A stretch of DNA of 64,000 nucleotides, from the NCBI GenBank assembly GCA_035079385.1, contig JAVHKY010000024.1:4402001-4466000 (forward strand), in the 5' to 3' direction. Both the position numbers and the translations under genes were made by a program. Position 1 is the stretch's first letter; every line of letters begins with the position of its first letter. The notes beneath the pieces were generated by a model. It searched no databases and was not told the origin of the DNA. It saw only the letters and a list, made by a program, of their open reading frames with translations. Origin of the DNA: Aspidiotus rigidus (lineage: Eukaryota; Arthropoda; Insecta; Hemiptera; Diaspididae). Shown here piece by piece: positions 40,601-49,576 of this stretch.

Positions 40601-41752
40601 ACTGATCTTCGACGTCAGCAAACTGTTACGTCACAGCCATCGGCCCCCAAGCTACCGGCCGACAAAGCTCGGAGCTCGAAATTTTTCAAGTCCCCCTCCT
40701 ATGATATATAGCTAGGCCTGTGACATCACAGTTTGATGACGAAAGCAGCCAAGAAGACCTGGTAGGATGAGTGAAACATGGGTAAAAAAAGAAAATTGAC
40801 AAAACGCCGATTCTTCGGTTATAGATATGCACAGCAAGAAGATAGATTTTCGGATGGCATGGGTAGCCACAGGACATGGTGTTTTCAAAGAATGTCTATG
40901 AAATACGGGCAGAAGGGACAAACAGAGAATTTGCATGTAGAGGTGATGCGGAAATAGCGAAGCGATGACAGAGTGCAACTTATATGCGGGGGAAGGCTTC
41001 CAGAAATGGATATTGGTAATACAATATGCTTTCTACAAGGGAGAGGGAAGAGTAAGAGCAGCGCAAACGAGTCCAGAAATGAAGACCTACAAATAACTAT
41101 GGGCTAGTATGATGTACTCTGGATAACGGCGAGTATCCTAGACCATCAGATTGTTCACCCGGAGTACTCATCAGGAAATTACACGGTACACGTGCCTACG
41201 ACAGAAAAATTTATGATCTCCTCCTGTTCCTTCTTAAAAAGAAAATTTTCGGTACGATTCAAAACAAAAAAAAAGTTCACTCCTCACAAAACCTTTTACC
41301 CTCCTCTTATTGACGAAATGGGAGAGGTATTTTCAAAAGACTCGTCGTACAGCGAGTACTTAAAAGCTTCGAAAATATAACGTTTGCCGTAGACTCTCAC
41401 TCTCGTAGGACGACAAGACAAATATTGATAGGTATGATACCGTCCTCATACATCATGTTCCTGAACTTCAGAAGCCATTTTATGAATATTCCAATTTCAC
41501 TATCACAAAAATCGAGAATTGTCAAGAAATTTATTTATCCTACACCAGTATTCCGAAACTGGGTCACCATAAGTACACATCGCGTAGCTATTGCTGACTA
41601 TACTTACATTTGTATCGGTAATTCTTTGGCCATTTACGTTCATCGTACGTTATAGGACTCTCCGAACCGTACAATTTTTGGATAAATTCGTCCAAACTAT
41701 CACATTCTGGAAATCGTCCAGATATGCCAGAGATCACTATTTCGTCCGACAT
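18384..41752 (-). CDS. Fatty acid synthase-like multidomain protein, 34 exons, most active sites lost
   Basis: Family: animal type I FAS, cytosolic, which builds fatty acids from acetyl- and malonyl-CoA. I joined 34 exons by GT-AG signals and FAS resemblance. All junctions are in phase and sum to 6504 nt, giving 2167 residues, a little shorter than the usual 2300-2450 of insect FAS. The start is ATG at 41752, beginning MSDEIVISGISGRFPE, the standard FAS N-terminus. The stop is at 18384-18386, with AATAAA-like signals some 200-300 nt beyond. Domain order is KS, MAT, DH, linker, ER, KR, ACP remnant, TE; exons are listed under the domain entries. Substitutions remove the KS, ER, KR, ACP and TE active sites, while MAT is intact. 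Because no frameshift or stop occurs, I call it a coding gene, probably a pseudoenzyme. It could still be a young pseudogene. Introns 1, R-S (25458-28040), P-Q (28437-29748) and Y-Z (20963-22955) carry transposon debris. Confidence 0.9.
19230..19302. repeat. 22-bp A-rich tandem repeat
   Basis: Three near-identical units of GATTTTTGAAAAAAAAAAAA lie within the FAS-like intron between the 18944-19174 and 19335-19618 exons. Confidence 0.8.
19713..20668 (-). other. FAS ketoreductase domain, degenerate and shortened
   Basis: Exons: 20550-20668, 20169-20428, 19713-19968. The domain normally reduces the keto group with NADPH. It is recognised by DANRSYIII, LLEWLVNRGIRKFL and AELxTEAN-like ITEANNIAPLEAVFF. 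The glycine motif GGLGGFGLEL is replaced by SGSGKRTEFWFEL. About 45 residues between VFFVFL and ESAGSYMANFDIAS, including the usual Lys and FSSxS block, are missing, and the intervening 200 bp shows no usable exon. The Tyr of the NYG motif appears as Phe (NFD) or is absent. Confidence 0.75.
20776..23930 (-). other. FAS enoyl reductase domain, nucleotide-binding glycines lost
   Basis: Exons: 23748-23930, 23251-23433, 22956-23154, 20776-20962. The domain normally reduces the enoyl intermediate with NADPH. Landmarks EYSCALEFSGS, WSFEDAATVPLIYFQ and GKGVDIVINCL match ER. The strand-turn that binds NADPH, normally HSGSGGVGQAA, reads NSDNLSLIEAI, so all its glycines are gone. IKAGVIKPLSR near the end is typical. 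Exon 23251-23433 uses donor GTTAGT and joins TTG at 23154 in phase 0; no ATG is involved. Confidence 0.82.
21707..22003. mobile_element. hAT-like MITE rich in TTAGC repeats
   Basis: The ends CACGGCTGCTCAGCTAAGTC and inverted CAGGGCTGCTTAGCCAGTC are related. The interior is full of CGTTAGC/TTAGCCGTTAGCT. The flanks GTTCCAAA and GTTTGAAG could be a worn 8-bp duplication. It lies in FAS-like intron Y-Z. Confidence 0.65.
24538..28436 (-). other. FAS central linker (pseudo-methyltransferase region)
   Basis: Exons: 28264-28436, 28041-28187, 25206-25457, 24958-25136, 24683-24874, 24538-24613. This region normally links DH to ER and holds an inactive methyltransferase fold. NVRCLFIMDEQPPKFS, NPFYKNQ and NGQWGSYRSLES match the conserved end of this linker in animal FAS. 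The 2.6-kb intron 25458-28040 contains a Penelope-like element on the other strand. The usual ER-entry block (LNFRDVM-like) that should follow is not found in 23931-24537, so about 40 residues seem missing. Confidence 0.75.
26393..27861 (+). mobile_element. Penelope-like element remnant (RT plus GIY-YIG endonuclease) with inverted end copies
   Basis: Plus-strand fragments in different frames match Penelope-like retroelements. RT: VGVPIGSPLGFFLVDLFMD at about 26730-26790 and HRYVDDVLCL with the catalytic Asp pair at about 26850-26880. GIY-YIG endonuclease: SCTDCPVLYVEETERSF, then RFKEHE and HLMEAGHSLD at about 27390-27550. Stop codons after HVIY and LCL and several frame changes show it is dead. 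The 3' end (27640-27815) recurs in inverted orientation at the 5' end (26393-26560), the inverted pseudo-LTR arrangement known in this class. A run of C lies at 27747-27762. It sits inside a FAS-like intron, antisense to that gene. Confidence 0.85.
28872..29042. mobile_element. MITE with 44-bp terminal inverted repeats
   Basis: The left 44 bp (TAAAGGGATTATATTATGAT...TATAGGATTA) reappear inverted at 28999-29042 with about six differences, including GATGGCCGGCCATC against GATGGCCGTCCAT. In a FAS-like intron. Confidence 0.75.
29151..29389. repeat. Inverted-repeat element, about 90-bp arms
   Basis: AATTGAAAACGGGAGC...AACTATGGCGGTA at the left is matched in inverse at the right (AATTGAAAACGGAAGC...AACTATGGCGGTA), continuing into GAATGAAGCGGA / GAATGAAGCAGA. 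Non-coding, MITE-like. Confidence 0.72.
29440..29640 (+). pseudogene. Possible Penelope-like GIY-YIG endonuclease scrap
   Basis: The translation ETNRQLKIRINEHKKAWEKGRSS resembles the middle of the GIY-YIG domain (ET-R-LK-R--EH). Only about 35 residues are recognisable and no RT lies nearby. It is in a FAS-like intron, next to an inverted-repeat element. Confidence 0.45.
29749..30784 (-). other. FAS dehydratase region, His and Asp retained
   Basis: Exons: 30526-30784, 30343-30451, 29990-30265, 29749-29913. The start LFIAGCQPDINELYP and YPVSRGTP match the MAT-DH junction of FAS. The dehydratase His motif HxxxGxxxxP appears as AHQIKDQYIIPP: the His and Pro are present and the Gly is Asp. The second half reads KMIWSGNWICFLDTIMKL, keeping the Asp expected in the FLDT block. 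The donor of exon 29990-30265 is a weak GTTGAA. I cannot tell whether it is active. Confidence 0.75.
30977..33328 (-). other. FAS linker and malonyl/acetyltransferase (MAT) domain, apparently intact
   Basis: Exons: linker 33401-33485 and 33194-33328; MAT 32885-33115, 32163-32352, 31357-31586, 30977-31284. MAT loads acetyl and malonyl groups from CoA onto ACP. The opening FSGMGSQWNGMGKDLL is canonical. The nucleophile is present in GFIGHSLGETAC, the Arg in SYERGA, and the His in NRAYHSRYV. ACHNASDSCTLSGP is the usual block after the active site. It is by far the best conserved part of this protein and the only domain in which every known catalytic residue is kept. Confidence 0.88.
36069..36218. 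mobile_element. 150-bp MITE with about 53-bp near-perfect inverted repeats
   Basis: Left ATAATTATGGACCC...AACCAAGTGACATGATAAC and inverted right ATAATTATGAACCC...AACCAAGCGACATGATAAC differ at about four positions, leaving a loop of only about 45 bp. The closeness of the arms suggests recent insertion. In FAS-like intron 1. Confidence 0.8.
36794..37040. mobile_element. Tigger/pogo-like MITE remnant with TTATCCGA repeats
   Basis: AGTACACTTCCGATTATACG at the left and its inverse ending CGGATAATCGGAAGTGTACT at the right form the ends. The interior carries many TTATCCGAAC variants, a pattern typical of pogo/Tigger-derived sequences. No transposase is visible. Confidence 0.6.
37425..40004 (+). CDS. 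Coiled-coil protein nested in FAS intron 1, 248 residues
   Basis: I do not recognise the family. Seven exons: 37425-37474, 37802-38026, 38105-38193, 38376-38489, 38603-38649, 39567-39665, 39882-40004. All are flanked by GT and AG, and the phases match to give one 747-nt frame. The start ATG at 37425 has A at -3 (ACAATG). The first coding exon is the least certain part. The protein is rich in Glu, Gln, Lys and Arg with heptad-like Leu/Ile spacing, for example ECRQMERRVNDIRQDI and LVKQLERIRTDLQSN, so mostly coiled coil with no signal peptide or membrane segment. It ends in a polar tail GGTSTGNLPNTARS. It lies wholly inside the 6.3-kb first intron of the FAS-like gene, on the opposite strand. 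Confidence 0.72.
40430..40730. repeat. Dispersed repeat copy near the FAS-like 5' region
   Basis: GGGAACCTGTTTTATGGGGC, several TGACGTCA-like sites and AAGTCCCCCTCCTATGATAT reproduce, in order, the block at 1100-1400. It lies about 0.9 kb downstream, in transcription sense, of the FAS-like first exon, in intron 1. Confidence 0.65.
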
Positions 41753-43750
41753 AATATATTACGCGCACGAAAAAAATTTTCCCGCGGAGAACACCTCATG
41801 AACAGAGTAGTCACTTGCGCACTCGATGATGTGTAACTTGAGAAAAGCTCGTAACAGACGTCTTCGCAAGTTCCAAGATTGTTATTGAAATTTCCCTCAG
41901 AATTATATGCTAAGTTCAATGACTTCTGGCCTTTTACGACTAATCTCAAGTATATGATCAAACAATCGACAGAATGAAAACAATCGTCATCAATACGGAA
42001 ATTAATGAGACAATACCTCGAGGTTATTATAAAACTCGAGTGTCCAGCAGCAATACCATAAATGTGAATAAAATGATGCTACGTGCAACTACTGTCACTT
42101 TTAAAAAAACATTCCCTACTTACGCGTACTTAATAAAGTCCACAGCCTATCGATAATTCATATACTCGTAATTGATGGAGCTTTGTATTTTTAGTTCTCA
42201 CGTTCAATGACCTAATAAGATCAATATAAGATGCACGTGTGATGATATATTAACTATGAGTTACTTTAGGGGGGGGGGGGGAATCTCAATTATTCCTTTT
42301 TTTTGAGAAGTCGCAGGCTCAAACTGATTCGACGAAAACTGATCGTCGGTCTCCTAAATTCAAGATACATATCCGTTCATCGATTCTACCTCGCTTATGA
42401 GAGTAATTTGTAAAGTAATTAGTTTCTGGACTTCATTCATGGGTTTGTTTTCTGTAAGTTATGCTCGCGGTATGAAATTGGCCCCTGACATTGTAGGGTC
42501 CTAATTGACAAAATGAAACTATATTTTCCATGTCATTAATTAAGGAGCACATTAGCGACAGGCGTTTTAGACACCTTTTAGAAGTAGAATTAATTTTTGG
42601 AGGCTGAATGATTTGGAAAGTTGTAGATTGTCATATGATTTTGAGGGTATACCACGCAACGTTTATGAGCAAAAAGTTTTTCTTTTTCGGTCACATTCTG
42701 AAAATTACATTTTGAACCATATATTTCAATACCTAAAAGGTACAAAAAAGACCGACGGAAAGCACAAAGCACAATGACGGTATTTTACAGTAAAGATAAG
42801 GAAGGCTTCATGGAAAAATTCCATTTCTGTAGGAGCTTTTAATTTTTTCCTAGAAGATGCCACGTGACGCGTATTATTTTGATACCAGTATCAACAAATT
42901 CAGGTTCAACTCTCACTCTCGCAGAACGTCTAGATATAGAAAAATTGATAAATGTGGTATTTTCTGTCATTTTTCTGAAGTTCAAAAGCTATGTAATTGC
43001 CACTAAAAATTTTATTTCTACTCTCACACAAGTTAGAGAACAATAAAAAATGACCAAAATCAAAATTATTAGTTCAACAGAAAATTAAATAAATTATAAA
43101 AATTAATAAAAATTAATACCAATGTTGATAAGAAAGAAAGAAAGAAAAAAAAAAGACTTAAACAACTGGAGAAAATGCTTTGCTTTAAACTTTTTACTAT
43201 TCTATTATTTTGTTCTAGATTCCTGAAAATTTGCCGAAAGTGATGAAGTATTCCTATAACGATTCAGTTTTAAGTAAGTCACCGGACTGCGTCCAGTGAC
43301 TACGGTTGAAAAAAACATTACGAAAAATTTCACAAAAAACCGTCACGGTTTTCAGATCGAAAATACAGGAACTATTACAAAGAGCGTCACAGTTCTTGAA
43401 CTGGGACTTCATGTGAAAAGTTCGTTTCACAAGAGTTTGCCGAAGTCGTTTTTGACATGTTTCACGTCTCTAATCTCACCGTAACCCAATTGGAAAATTC
43501 GCGAGTACACCCTCCCTCCCGCAATTTAATGGACTTAGAAAATTTTCGAGTTATACCTACTGGGTGATTGAAAAATCTGCGAGTACACCAGCTCAATGCC
43601 CTTTGCTTCACGAATTGTATTATAGTAGGCTTATGCTAGGCTTATACCAAGTCCAAGCCTCCCTTATACCAGCTTTATACTTGGTCTAAGCTTCATGTTC
43701 ATACTTTCTTTATTATACTACCTACTAGGCTTCTTTATACACTCTATGGC

Positions 43751-43815
43751 CAGTGGTTCTCAAACTGGGGGCCGCAAGAGGTAGACAGCGGGGCCGCGAA
43801 GGGTTGAAGTAATTA
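43751..43815. mobile_element. hAT terminal fragment
   Basis: CAGTGGTTCTCAAACTGGGG followed by GCCGCAAGAGG and GGGGCCGCGAAGG is the classic terminal sequence of Charlie/Buster-type hAT elements. I did not find the matching other end. Confidence 0.6.
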
Positions 43816-44024
43816 TAAAAAAATAGGGGTCCAATCGAGTAGAAATGGAGAATGCAATGAATTAATGAAGAATGCGAATATACAATATAGAGAAAAATAT
43901 TTCTCTTAATACTAATTCTTTTTAATCTTCAGCTTTTAATTTTTCCTTCTCTACTGCAAATCCAAGTTTTTGAACAGGAGGCTCGAACGTTTTCGAAATT
44001 CGCAAGCGCGAGCACGAGCGAGGT

Positions 44025-44240
44025 TGATGACATTACGAGGTTGATGACGTCACGGAGAGGGGAGGGGGAGTTGGAAAAATTCCTACCTCGGAGCTATATA
44101 TGATAGGAGGGGAACTTGGAAAGACGACGGCTTCCTTGAACTTGCAGCGCGTTCAAGTTGTCACGTCATGATTTTCAGGATTTGGAAAAACTTCAGGCTT
44201 TAGGGGACTCGGCTGCCATTGCACTCCTGCAATGGCATCT
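44025..44240. repeat. Dispersed repeat, minus-strand copy of the 56.5 and 59.4 kb units
   Basis: GCAGCGCGTTCAAGTTGTCA, CTTCAGGCTTTAGGGGACTC and CTGCAATGGCATCTAATTTT match, in inverse, 56505-56640 and 59393-59500. Two 45-bp AGCTATATATGATAGGAGGG units precede it. Confidence 0.75.
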
Positions 44241-44264
44241 AATTTTTTGGCTTTGCCTTGAAAA

Positions 44265-44425
44265 ATAAACATTTTTGAGAAAAATATCAAGTCGCCAAAA
44301 TTGTTCCCCCTTGAAATTTCCTATGTAATGGTACCCAACATCAGCATATCGGGCTGAACTGGACTTGGATAAATCGCCTGTTATGTAGGAAGAAAACTTG
44401 GAAATCACAAAAATCGATGTTTTTT
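44265..44425. repeat. Inverted partner of 45943-46100
   Basis: The minus strand of this stretch aligns with 45943-46100: ACATCGATTTTTG.GATTTC, TAACAGGCGGTTTGTCCAAG or near copies, GGGTACCATTA and ATCAAGTC / GACTTGATATTTTTCTC. About 160 bp with roughly 85% agreement by eye, spaced 1.5 kb apart. Non-coding. Confidence 0.7.
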
Positions 44426-44826
44426 TTTAGCGGGGAACTCGCTATCCTTTTTGTTGGGGGTACTTCCAGGAATTTTCTGTGCGCGAGCGCGAGCGAGGTT
44501 GCAGATGATGTCACGAGGTTGATGACGTCACGAAGAGAGGAGGGGGACTTGGAAAAATTTCGACTCTCGAGCTAAATATGATAGGGGCTGGACTTCCCAT
44601 TTGAAAATGTCAGATTATTTTAGAAATAAATTGTCACTCACAAAGTTGACCCATTGTGTGCTCCAATGGCTGAGTCAGTTTTTCTAAAATTGAAATTTTC
44701 TCGTCTTCGCCATGGCAGGTATTTTCCTTTCACCATTTGTATATATGTTGAGAATGCACGCGTGAAGAAAACTTCTTAATTTAAGAAATATAGACGTTCT
44801 TTTCACTCTTCCTAACGCCGCGTCAG

Positions 44827-44962
44827 AAGTCCTCCCAACGAAAAAGACCTCTCAACGAAAAAGACACGTATACTCCTCACCACGTGTATAATCAAGAGGA
44901 CCTCCCAACGAGAAAGACCTTCCAACAGGAGGACCTCCCAACGGAAAAGACCTCCAGGACTG
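44827..44962. repeat. CCTCCCAACGAAAAAGA minisatellite
   Basis: Six or seven imperfect copies of GACCTCCCAACGAAAAA or GAGGACCTCCCAACGGA, interrupted once at 44865-44890. Confidence 0.7.
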
Positions 44963-45942
44963 ATCTGTCGAATTTATGTTTACAGTGTAAATCACTTTGC
45001 AAATATGGAATCTGTTGTATAAAGGGGAGGGGGGGGGGTATTTTGATTAAAACTGTTGGATGTCCGTTGTTCAACAACTGGCAATTTAGCCTGACCTAAC
45101 TCGAGACTGGAGGGACTTCGAAAAATTTTGACTTTCGAGCTATATGTATGATAGAGAGCAGACTTGAAGAATTTTTCAGCCCACCCTCCCATTACAGATA
45201 GCTTTTTCTGACTTAGAGGATACTGACGTGTTTGTGTCTTTTCTTTATCCCTCACCTAATTTAAAATCCCAGAACAAGATTTGAATTCTGCGAGCCCTTC
45301 CTCCTTGTTAACCCTTGGATGCATGAATGAATTGTTTTTTTCGGAATCAAAAAAAAATCTTTCACTGTTCTTAGGGACCACCAAAACATGAGAAAAATAC
45401 CAAAAAAATTCCCACTACCCTTCAAGACCCCTAAATATGCAAGTATTGATCGCGCCGCAGGCGTGACGTGATTTTTGTAGGTTGCATATAATTATGCAAC
45501 GTCATGCATGAATGGAACCATGTAGCATTGCTCGCATATAATATGCAGTATATTGCAGCAATTACTATAACGTTGAAGATCAAGAATTAGATTCTATCTC
45601 CATAGTCGAATTTTTTCGGTCCTACGTTTTGCCGGACGGCGCCCGTCATTTTTCTTTAAATTCCTCCCCCCCCCCCCTCCTATAAAATAGGCTCCTCGTT
45701 AAATTCACAACATTTCTATACAATTCAAATACATGAATACATAAGCAATCTCAGTAAATGCGAGAGCACAAAAATCGCATAAAATTCTATTCTAATACTT
45801 ATCGTTAATCCAATCGTTTCCCAAATACAAGTCGTAGGCCTTCACTGAGACATTTACGGGCTTATTATAAGAAGTGTGATGGTGGAAAGTGCTCAGTTTT
45901 TGTATATTGGCCTGAGAAAGCGTATATTCCAAAAAAAAAAAA

Positions 45943-46100
45943 AACATCGATTTTTGCGATTTCTAAGTTTTTTTGCTCCATAACAGGCGGTTTGTCCAAG
46001 TCCAATATGCTTATGTTGGGTACCATTAGATAGAAAATTTCAAAGGGAACAATTTTGATGACTTGATATTTTTCTCAAAAATGCTTATTTTTCAAGACAA
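45943..46100. repeat. Inverted partner of 44265-44425
   Basis: See the entry at 44265. The open frame that runs through here to 46374 has no recognisable domain and I do not call it. The rest of 46.1-46.8 kb shows nothing identifiable. Confidence 0.65.
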
Positions 46101-46836
46101 ATCCAAAAAAACCTTCAAAAACGTTCGAGCCCCAAAAATTTTGCGCACGCGTTGGGGGGTAAACTTTTCGGGGTACACTTATAGGAACCTCATAGAATAT
46201 ATTTCCGAAGAGAAACCTTTGCCCCCAATTTTTTCCTTATTGACACATGCCTTTATGCTAGTTGGCCTAACGAGAACTACGTCCAGAAATATGTATGCCT
46301 GTATGACTAACATTGAGTGCGACCGAAAAATGCCATACCTTTATGAATATAAGCTACTAGAGGGTTGGTCGTGAGCCGGATGAAGTTTATTACGCAATTC
46401 GGATTGTACACATATATCCAGAAAGAAGTTGGTAACCAAAAAGTTTACACATTGAATTGTCACAAAATAATTTGAAACACAGAAGAGTTGAAGAAGCGAC
46501 ATCAAACCAAAATTAAATACGACCCCGGTATAATCACAAATAGGTAATAAACATCATCGCAAAGAATTTACCAAAATTTTATAACTCTAGAATTTCATCT
46601 CATTTCACTGTGCATCGTTTTTATGAAATACTTTTCGTACAGCAATCATACGTTCATCGTGATGTCATAGTAGATAAAGCGATAAATCTGTAGTAAGGTC
46701 ATCTATTGCGAAACAACATTCTAGTTTGAAGAAATCGATGAAATTTTTTATCAATCCTACAGTTGACGTATCATCTGAATCGCCGGGTGATTTCCGATTC
46801 CATAGCATGTGCGTATGTGCTTTAAAAAACTCGAAA

Positions 46837-47983
46837 ATGAATTACTTTTCGTTCGTTAATTTTTTCGCGTTCATAATTCTTATTTTAAATTTAAAATATT
46901 ATTTCTGTAATCCTACCGGAACGGTTAGTAAGGATTTGAAAAAAGCACGACACGAATACCATGAAAAGTAAGACTATCTATACCGACATTATTTTCATGC
47001 CATTCTTTTTTCTAAAATCTTAAATTATTTTACTTCTATTCAGGGTTTGCGATGGAAAGTTGATTTGCAATACGACTGTGCGAGTATTACCAGAAAAAGG
47101 CTTCTACAAATGTATGTGCGACTCGGATTGCCAGATTTACGGCGATTGTTGTTCTGATTCTCCTTATCATAACCAAACAACCAGAAATTTGAGTACCAGT
47201 AATCGTACACGCCTGTCATTCATTTGCTCTAAGCAATTCGAGGTTAGAAGTTACAAAACTTTTGGTTCATTTGCGAGACCATCCCCAATAATTTCATTTT
47301 TTTGCTCACAGTTTTACATGGTGAATATGTGTCCCCCTCAATTCGCCAACGCTAGTTTGAAAAACCTTTGTGAAAACGTTACCGTTGCAGATCGTTACGA
47401 AAATGTGAAAACGTTGAAACCAGTAATGGACAGGAAGACACGGATAACCTATTCAAACGCTTATTGCGCCTTCTGCAATGGTGTGGTCGATTTTGAGTTG
47501 TTTGAATTGTCTTTCAGTTGTTCAGGTGCTAAAACGTTCGAATACGTTCAAGACTTTGATCATTTCGCAAATGTCCTAGTCGGAGCTACATTTAACACGG
47601 AAACGAAACGTTTGACCTCCACTTACAACGGTACAGAATACATTTGCTCGCACAAAGTAATCGTGCCTCCACTTCTAAAGCCACACACCAGATATTGCGA
47701 ACCAAAATTGATTTCGTCTTGTCCTGCAACGTACAATAACTCTTCGATTATAGAAAAATGCCTACATCTTAATTACGCCATGTATACGAGTTTTTTCACA
47801 GGAGTGGATGACGTGTATAAAAATGAATTTTGTGCTATATGTAATGGCGTACGAAATACCACAAATTTGTACCATTGCCAAATGGGTAAAGAAATTACTA
47901 GGACTGGCGCATCCAGCTTGTGGGGTAATTATTATCAGTCTTCCAAGATTTGTGACGATGTGCGGCTTAAACGTTTCTGTTGA
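46837..47983 (+). CDS. Secreted cysteine-rich protein with somatomedin-B-like domain (paralogue 1)
   Basis: Exons: 46837-46967, 47044-47242, 47312-47983, giving 333 residues. The N-terminus MNYFSFVNFFAFIILILNL is a hydrophobic signal segment. Exon 2 encodes VCDGKLIC...FYKCMCDSDCQIYGDCCSDS, the C-x-C, DCC pattern of a somatomedin B domain, with the eighth Cys in FICSKQ. The rest is a second cysteine-rich extracellular module with NAYCAFCNG and NEFCAICNG repeats and many N-x-S/T sites. The 69-nt intron 47243-47311 is a multiple of three and stop-free, so retention would give a 356-residue form. The closest relative in the window is the gene ending at 63083. It is probably secreted; its function is unknown. 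Confidence 0.85.
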
Positions 47984-48210
47984 TTATAAGATTGTCGTAG
48001 CCAAAGTCTCGCCCTGTATACGCTTGCAATGAAATCTGTTATCTATAGAAGGTTATACTTGTGATGTCATAAGTAAATATTTATTTCGTAATTATTTTTC
48101 AATGTTTCAATTTGATAATACTAGCGCTTTATTTTTTTAGTATCCTGGCATCTTGCAATACCTTTTTAGTTTTGTATGGTCCAGTCTAATTTAGTCTACA
48201 TTGGTCTAGT

Positions 48211-48415
48211 ATGACCCAGGAGAGGATTTACGGTACATTTTTTTGTTTTTTTTTTGGGGAGGGGGGAAACTTTCCATGTTCAAAAATTTTTTTCCTCGCT
48301 TCGCTCGGAAAATGTAGTCAAATTGAAGGATTTCAGTCTTTTTTTAAGGTTTTTTTTTTTTTTTTTTTTTTTTTTGGGGGGGGGGACGTTCCCCCTGTCC
48401 CCCCCTAAATCCGCT
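48211..48415. repeat. Poly-T and poly-G low-complexity tract
   Basis: Two TTTTTT(T)-GGGGGG blocks, with a 27-base T run near 48350, are followed by GACGTTCCCCC and CCCCCCTAAATCCGCTCC. It may be the end of a transposon, but I find no partner. 48420-49020 holds TATACTAG-type debris (48835-49010). Confidence 0.6.
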
Positions 48416-49020
48416 CCTGATGATCGGAATTTTTTTCTTAGCCTAGTATTATCTTCAATACGGGCTCATACTGACGAGCTCACTCGTTTCGCTCGTTCGT
48501 CTTCCTTCCAAGACCCAATCCTTCTTAGCCTTGGCCCAGATTACTTAAGCCCACGAGTACTATAAAATCAGTCTAGTGACTGGTGTAACCTATTTTACGT
48601 AAGTTCAGTTAGATATTATATTGGCAGGCAAACTGACTCCGCTCGTTCAATTCCCACCTGTGGGATAGTATTAGGATAGTAGGATATCTTCTTTTTAACA
48701 GGGAACCTGTTTTATCGGGGGGGTAAACTGAAGGAAAATGACGGGCGCCGGGCGCCGTCCGGCAAGAAAAAGGGACTTAGAAAAATTTTGATGAAGTGAT
48801 AGGAGGGGGACTTATCCTCTCTGCTTCATGCAGTATATTATACTAGGTTTATACTACGTATTATACTAGGCGTATACTAGGTCTAGGCATCCTTCATACC
48901 ATAAGCTTACAAGATCTTTATCAATAGCTTATACTAGCAGTTTGTCCTAGCTCTGTACTAGGTCTTAGGCTTCCTTTATACTATAGGTCTAGGAGGTCTG
49001 TATTAGTGGTTTTACTAGCT

Positions 49021-49156
49021 CTGTGACGTCATCAGATAGTGATGGCACGATGATCGTGACGTCACAGATCTCCATCGTGACGTCACCAGATCGTAACGTC
49101 ATTAGATCGTGTGACGTCATCAGAATATGACGTCATCAAATCGTGACGTCATCAGA
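49021..49156. promoter_or_regulatory. Cluster of six TGACGTCA sites
   Basis: Six exact TGACGTCA palindromes, plus TAACGTCA, occur in about 135 bp, embedded in units like TCGTGACGTCATCAGATC. TGACGTCA is the CRE bound by CREB/ATF-type bZIP factors. Single or paired copies also occur in the dispersed repeats (about 1280, 40505-40545, 44035, 44520, 58360), so this may be an amplified repeat rather than a selected enhancer. Confidence 0.5.
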
Positions 49157-49576
49157 TCTCCGAACTGATAACAGGATAGGCCTTCTCAAGGTGGTGAGGA
49201 ACAAAGTTCACTCTACTTGAGACGACAAAAAGCAAAAAATGACACTCACATGATTACTCCCATAAAACAGGTTCCCTGTTTGCCTCAATTGACAGAGTTA
49301 ATGAAGGCAATTCCGAGCAGCTAACTGTGTGGGTTGCGATTTCTTTTTTTTGGTGGGGGGGTGGTTGGCGCTCAGTCTCCATAGAGTTTATTCCCTTCTA
49401 CCCGCCATAGTGCTCAATGAGATGTGTGCCTCCTGCCATTTGAGTTAGAGTTCAATGGCGGGTTGGGCAGATTTACAATTATTCAGATAACTATTTATAT
49501 CTTATCCTTCAACTTAATTAATTACAAAATAATACAGCTTATGTTTGTGGTTGCTATTCATCTTGCATCTCCTTCT

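Larger units (their letters stand above)
33574..41752 (-). other. FAS ketosynthase domain, catalytic Cys and one His replaced
   Basis: Exons: 41608-41752, 35127-35282, 34682-34849, 34393-34593, 34069-34310, 33765-33995, 33574-33674. The domain normally condenses acyl and malonyl units with a Cys-His-His triad. Where FAS has GPS.T.DTACSS this protein reads GPSITFYTAAYGG, so the nucleophile Cys is Ala. The first catalytic His, normally in EAHGTGT, lies in EMDANAV and is lost. The second is kept in SHSGHSETSAG. Core fold signatures remain, such as GALLIGSVKS and the C-terminal PNPDIP. Exon 1 ends in phase 1 and joins 35282 to give the codon TTT, which places the first exon 6.3 kb upstream. Confidence 0.88.

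Noticed and set aside
46063..46374. 103-codon open frame
   Set aside because: Begins in a dispersed repeat, no domain, no splice context and no relative in the window.
47808..48032. Overlapping plus-strand frame at the end of the first SMB-like gene
   Set aside because: Out of frame with the conserved cysteine-rich protein; shadow.
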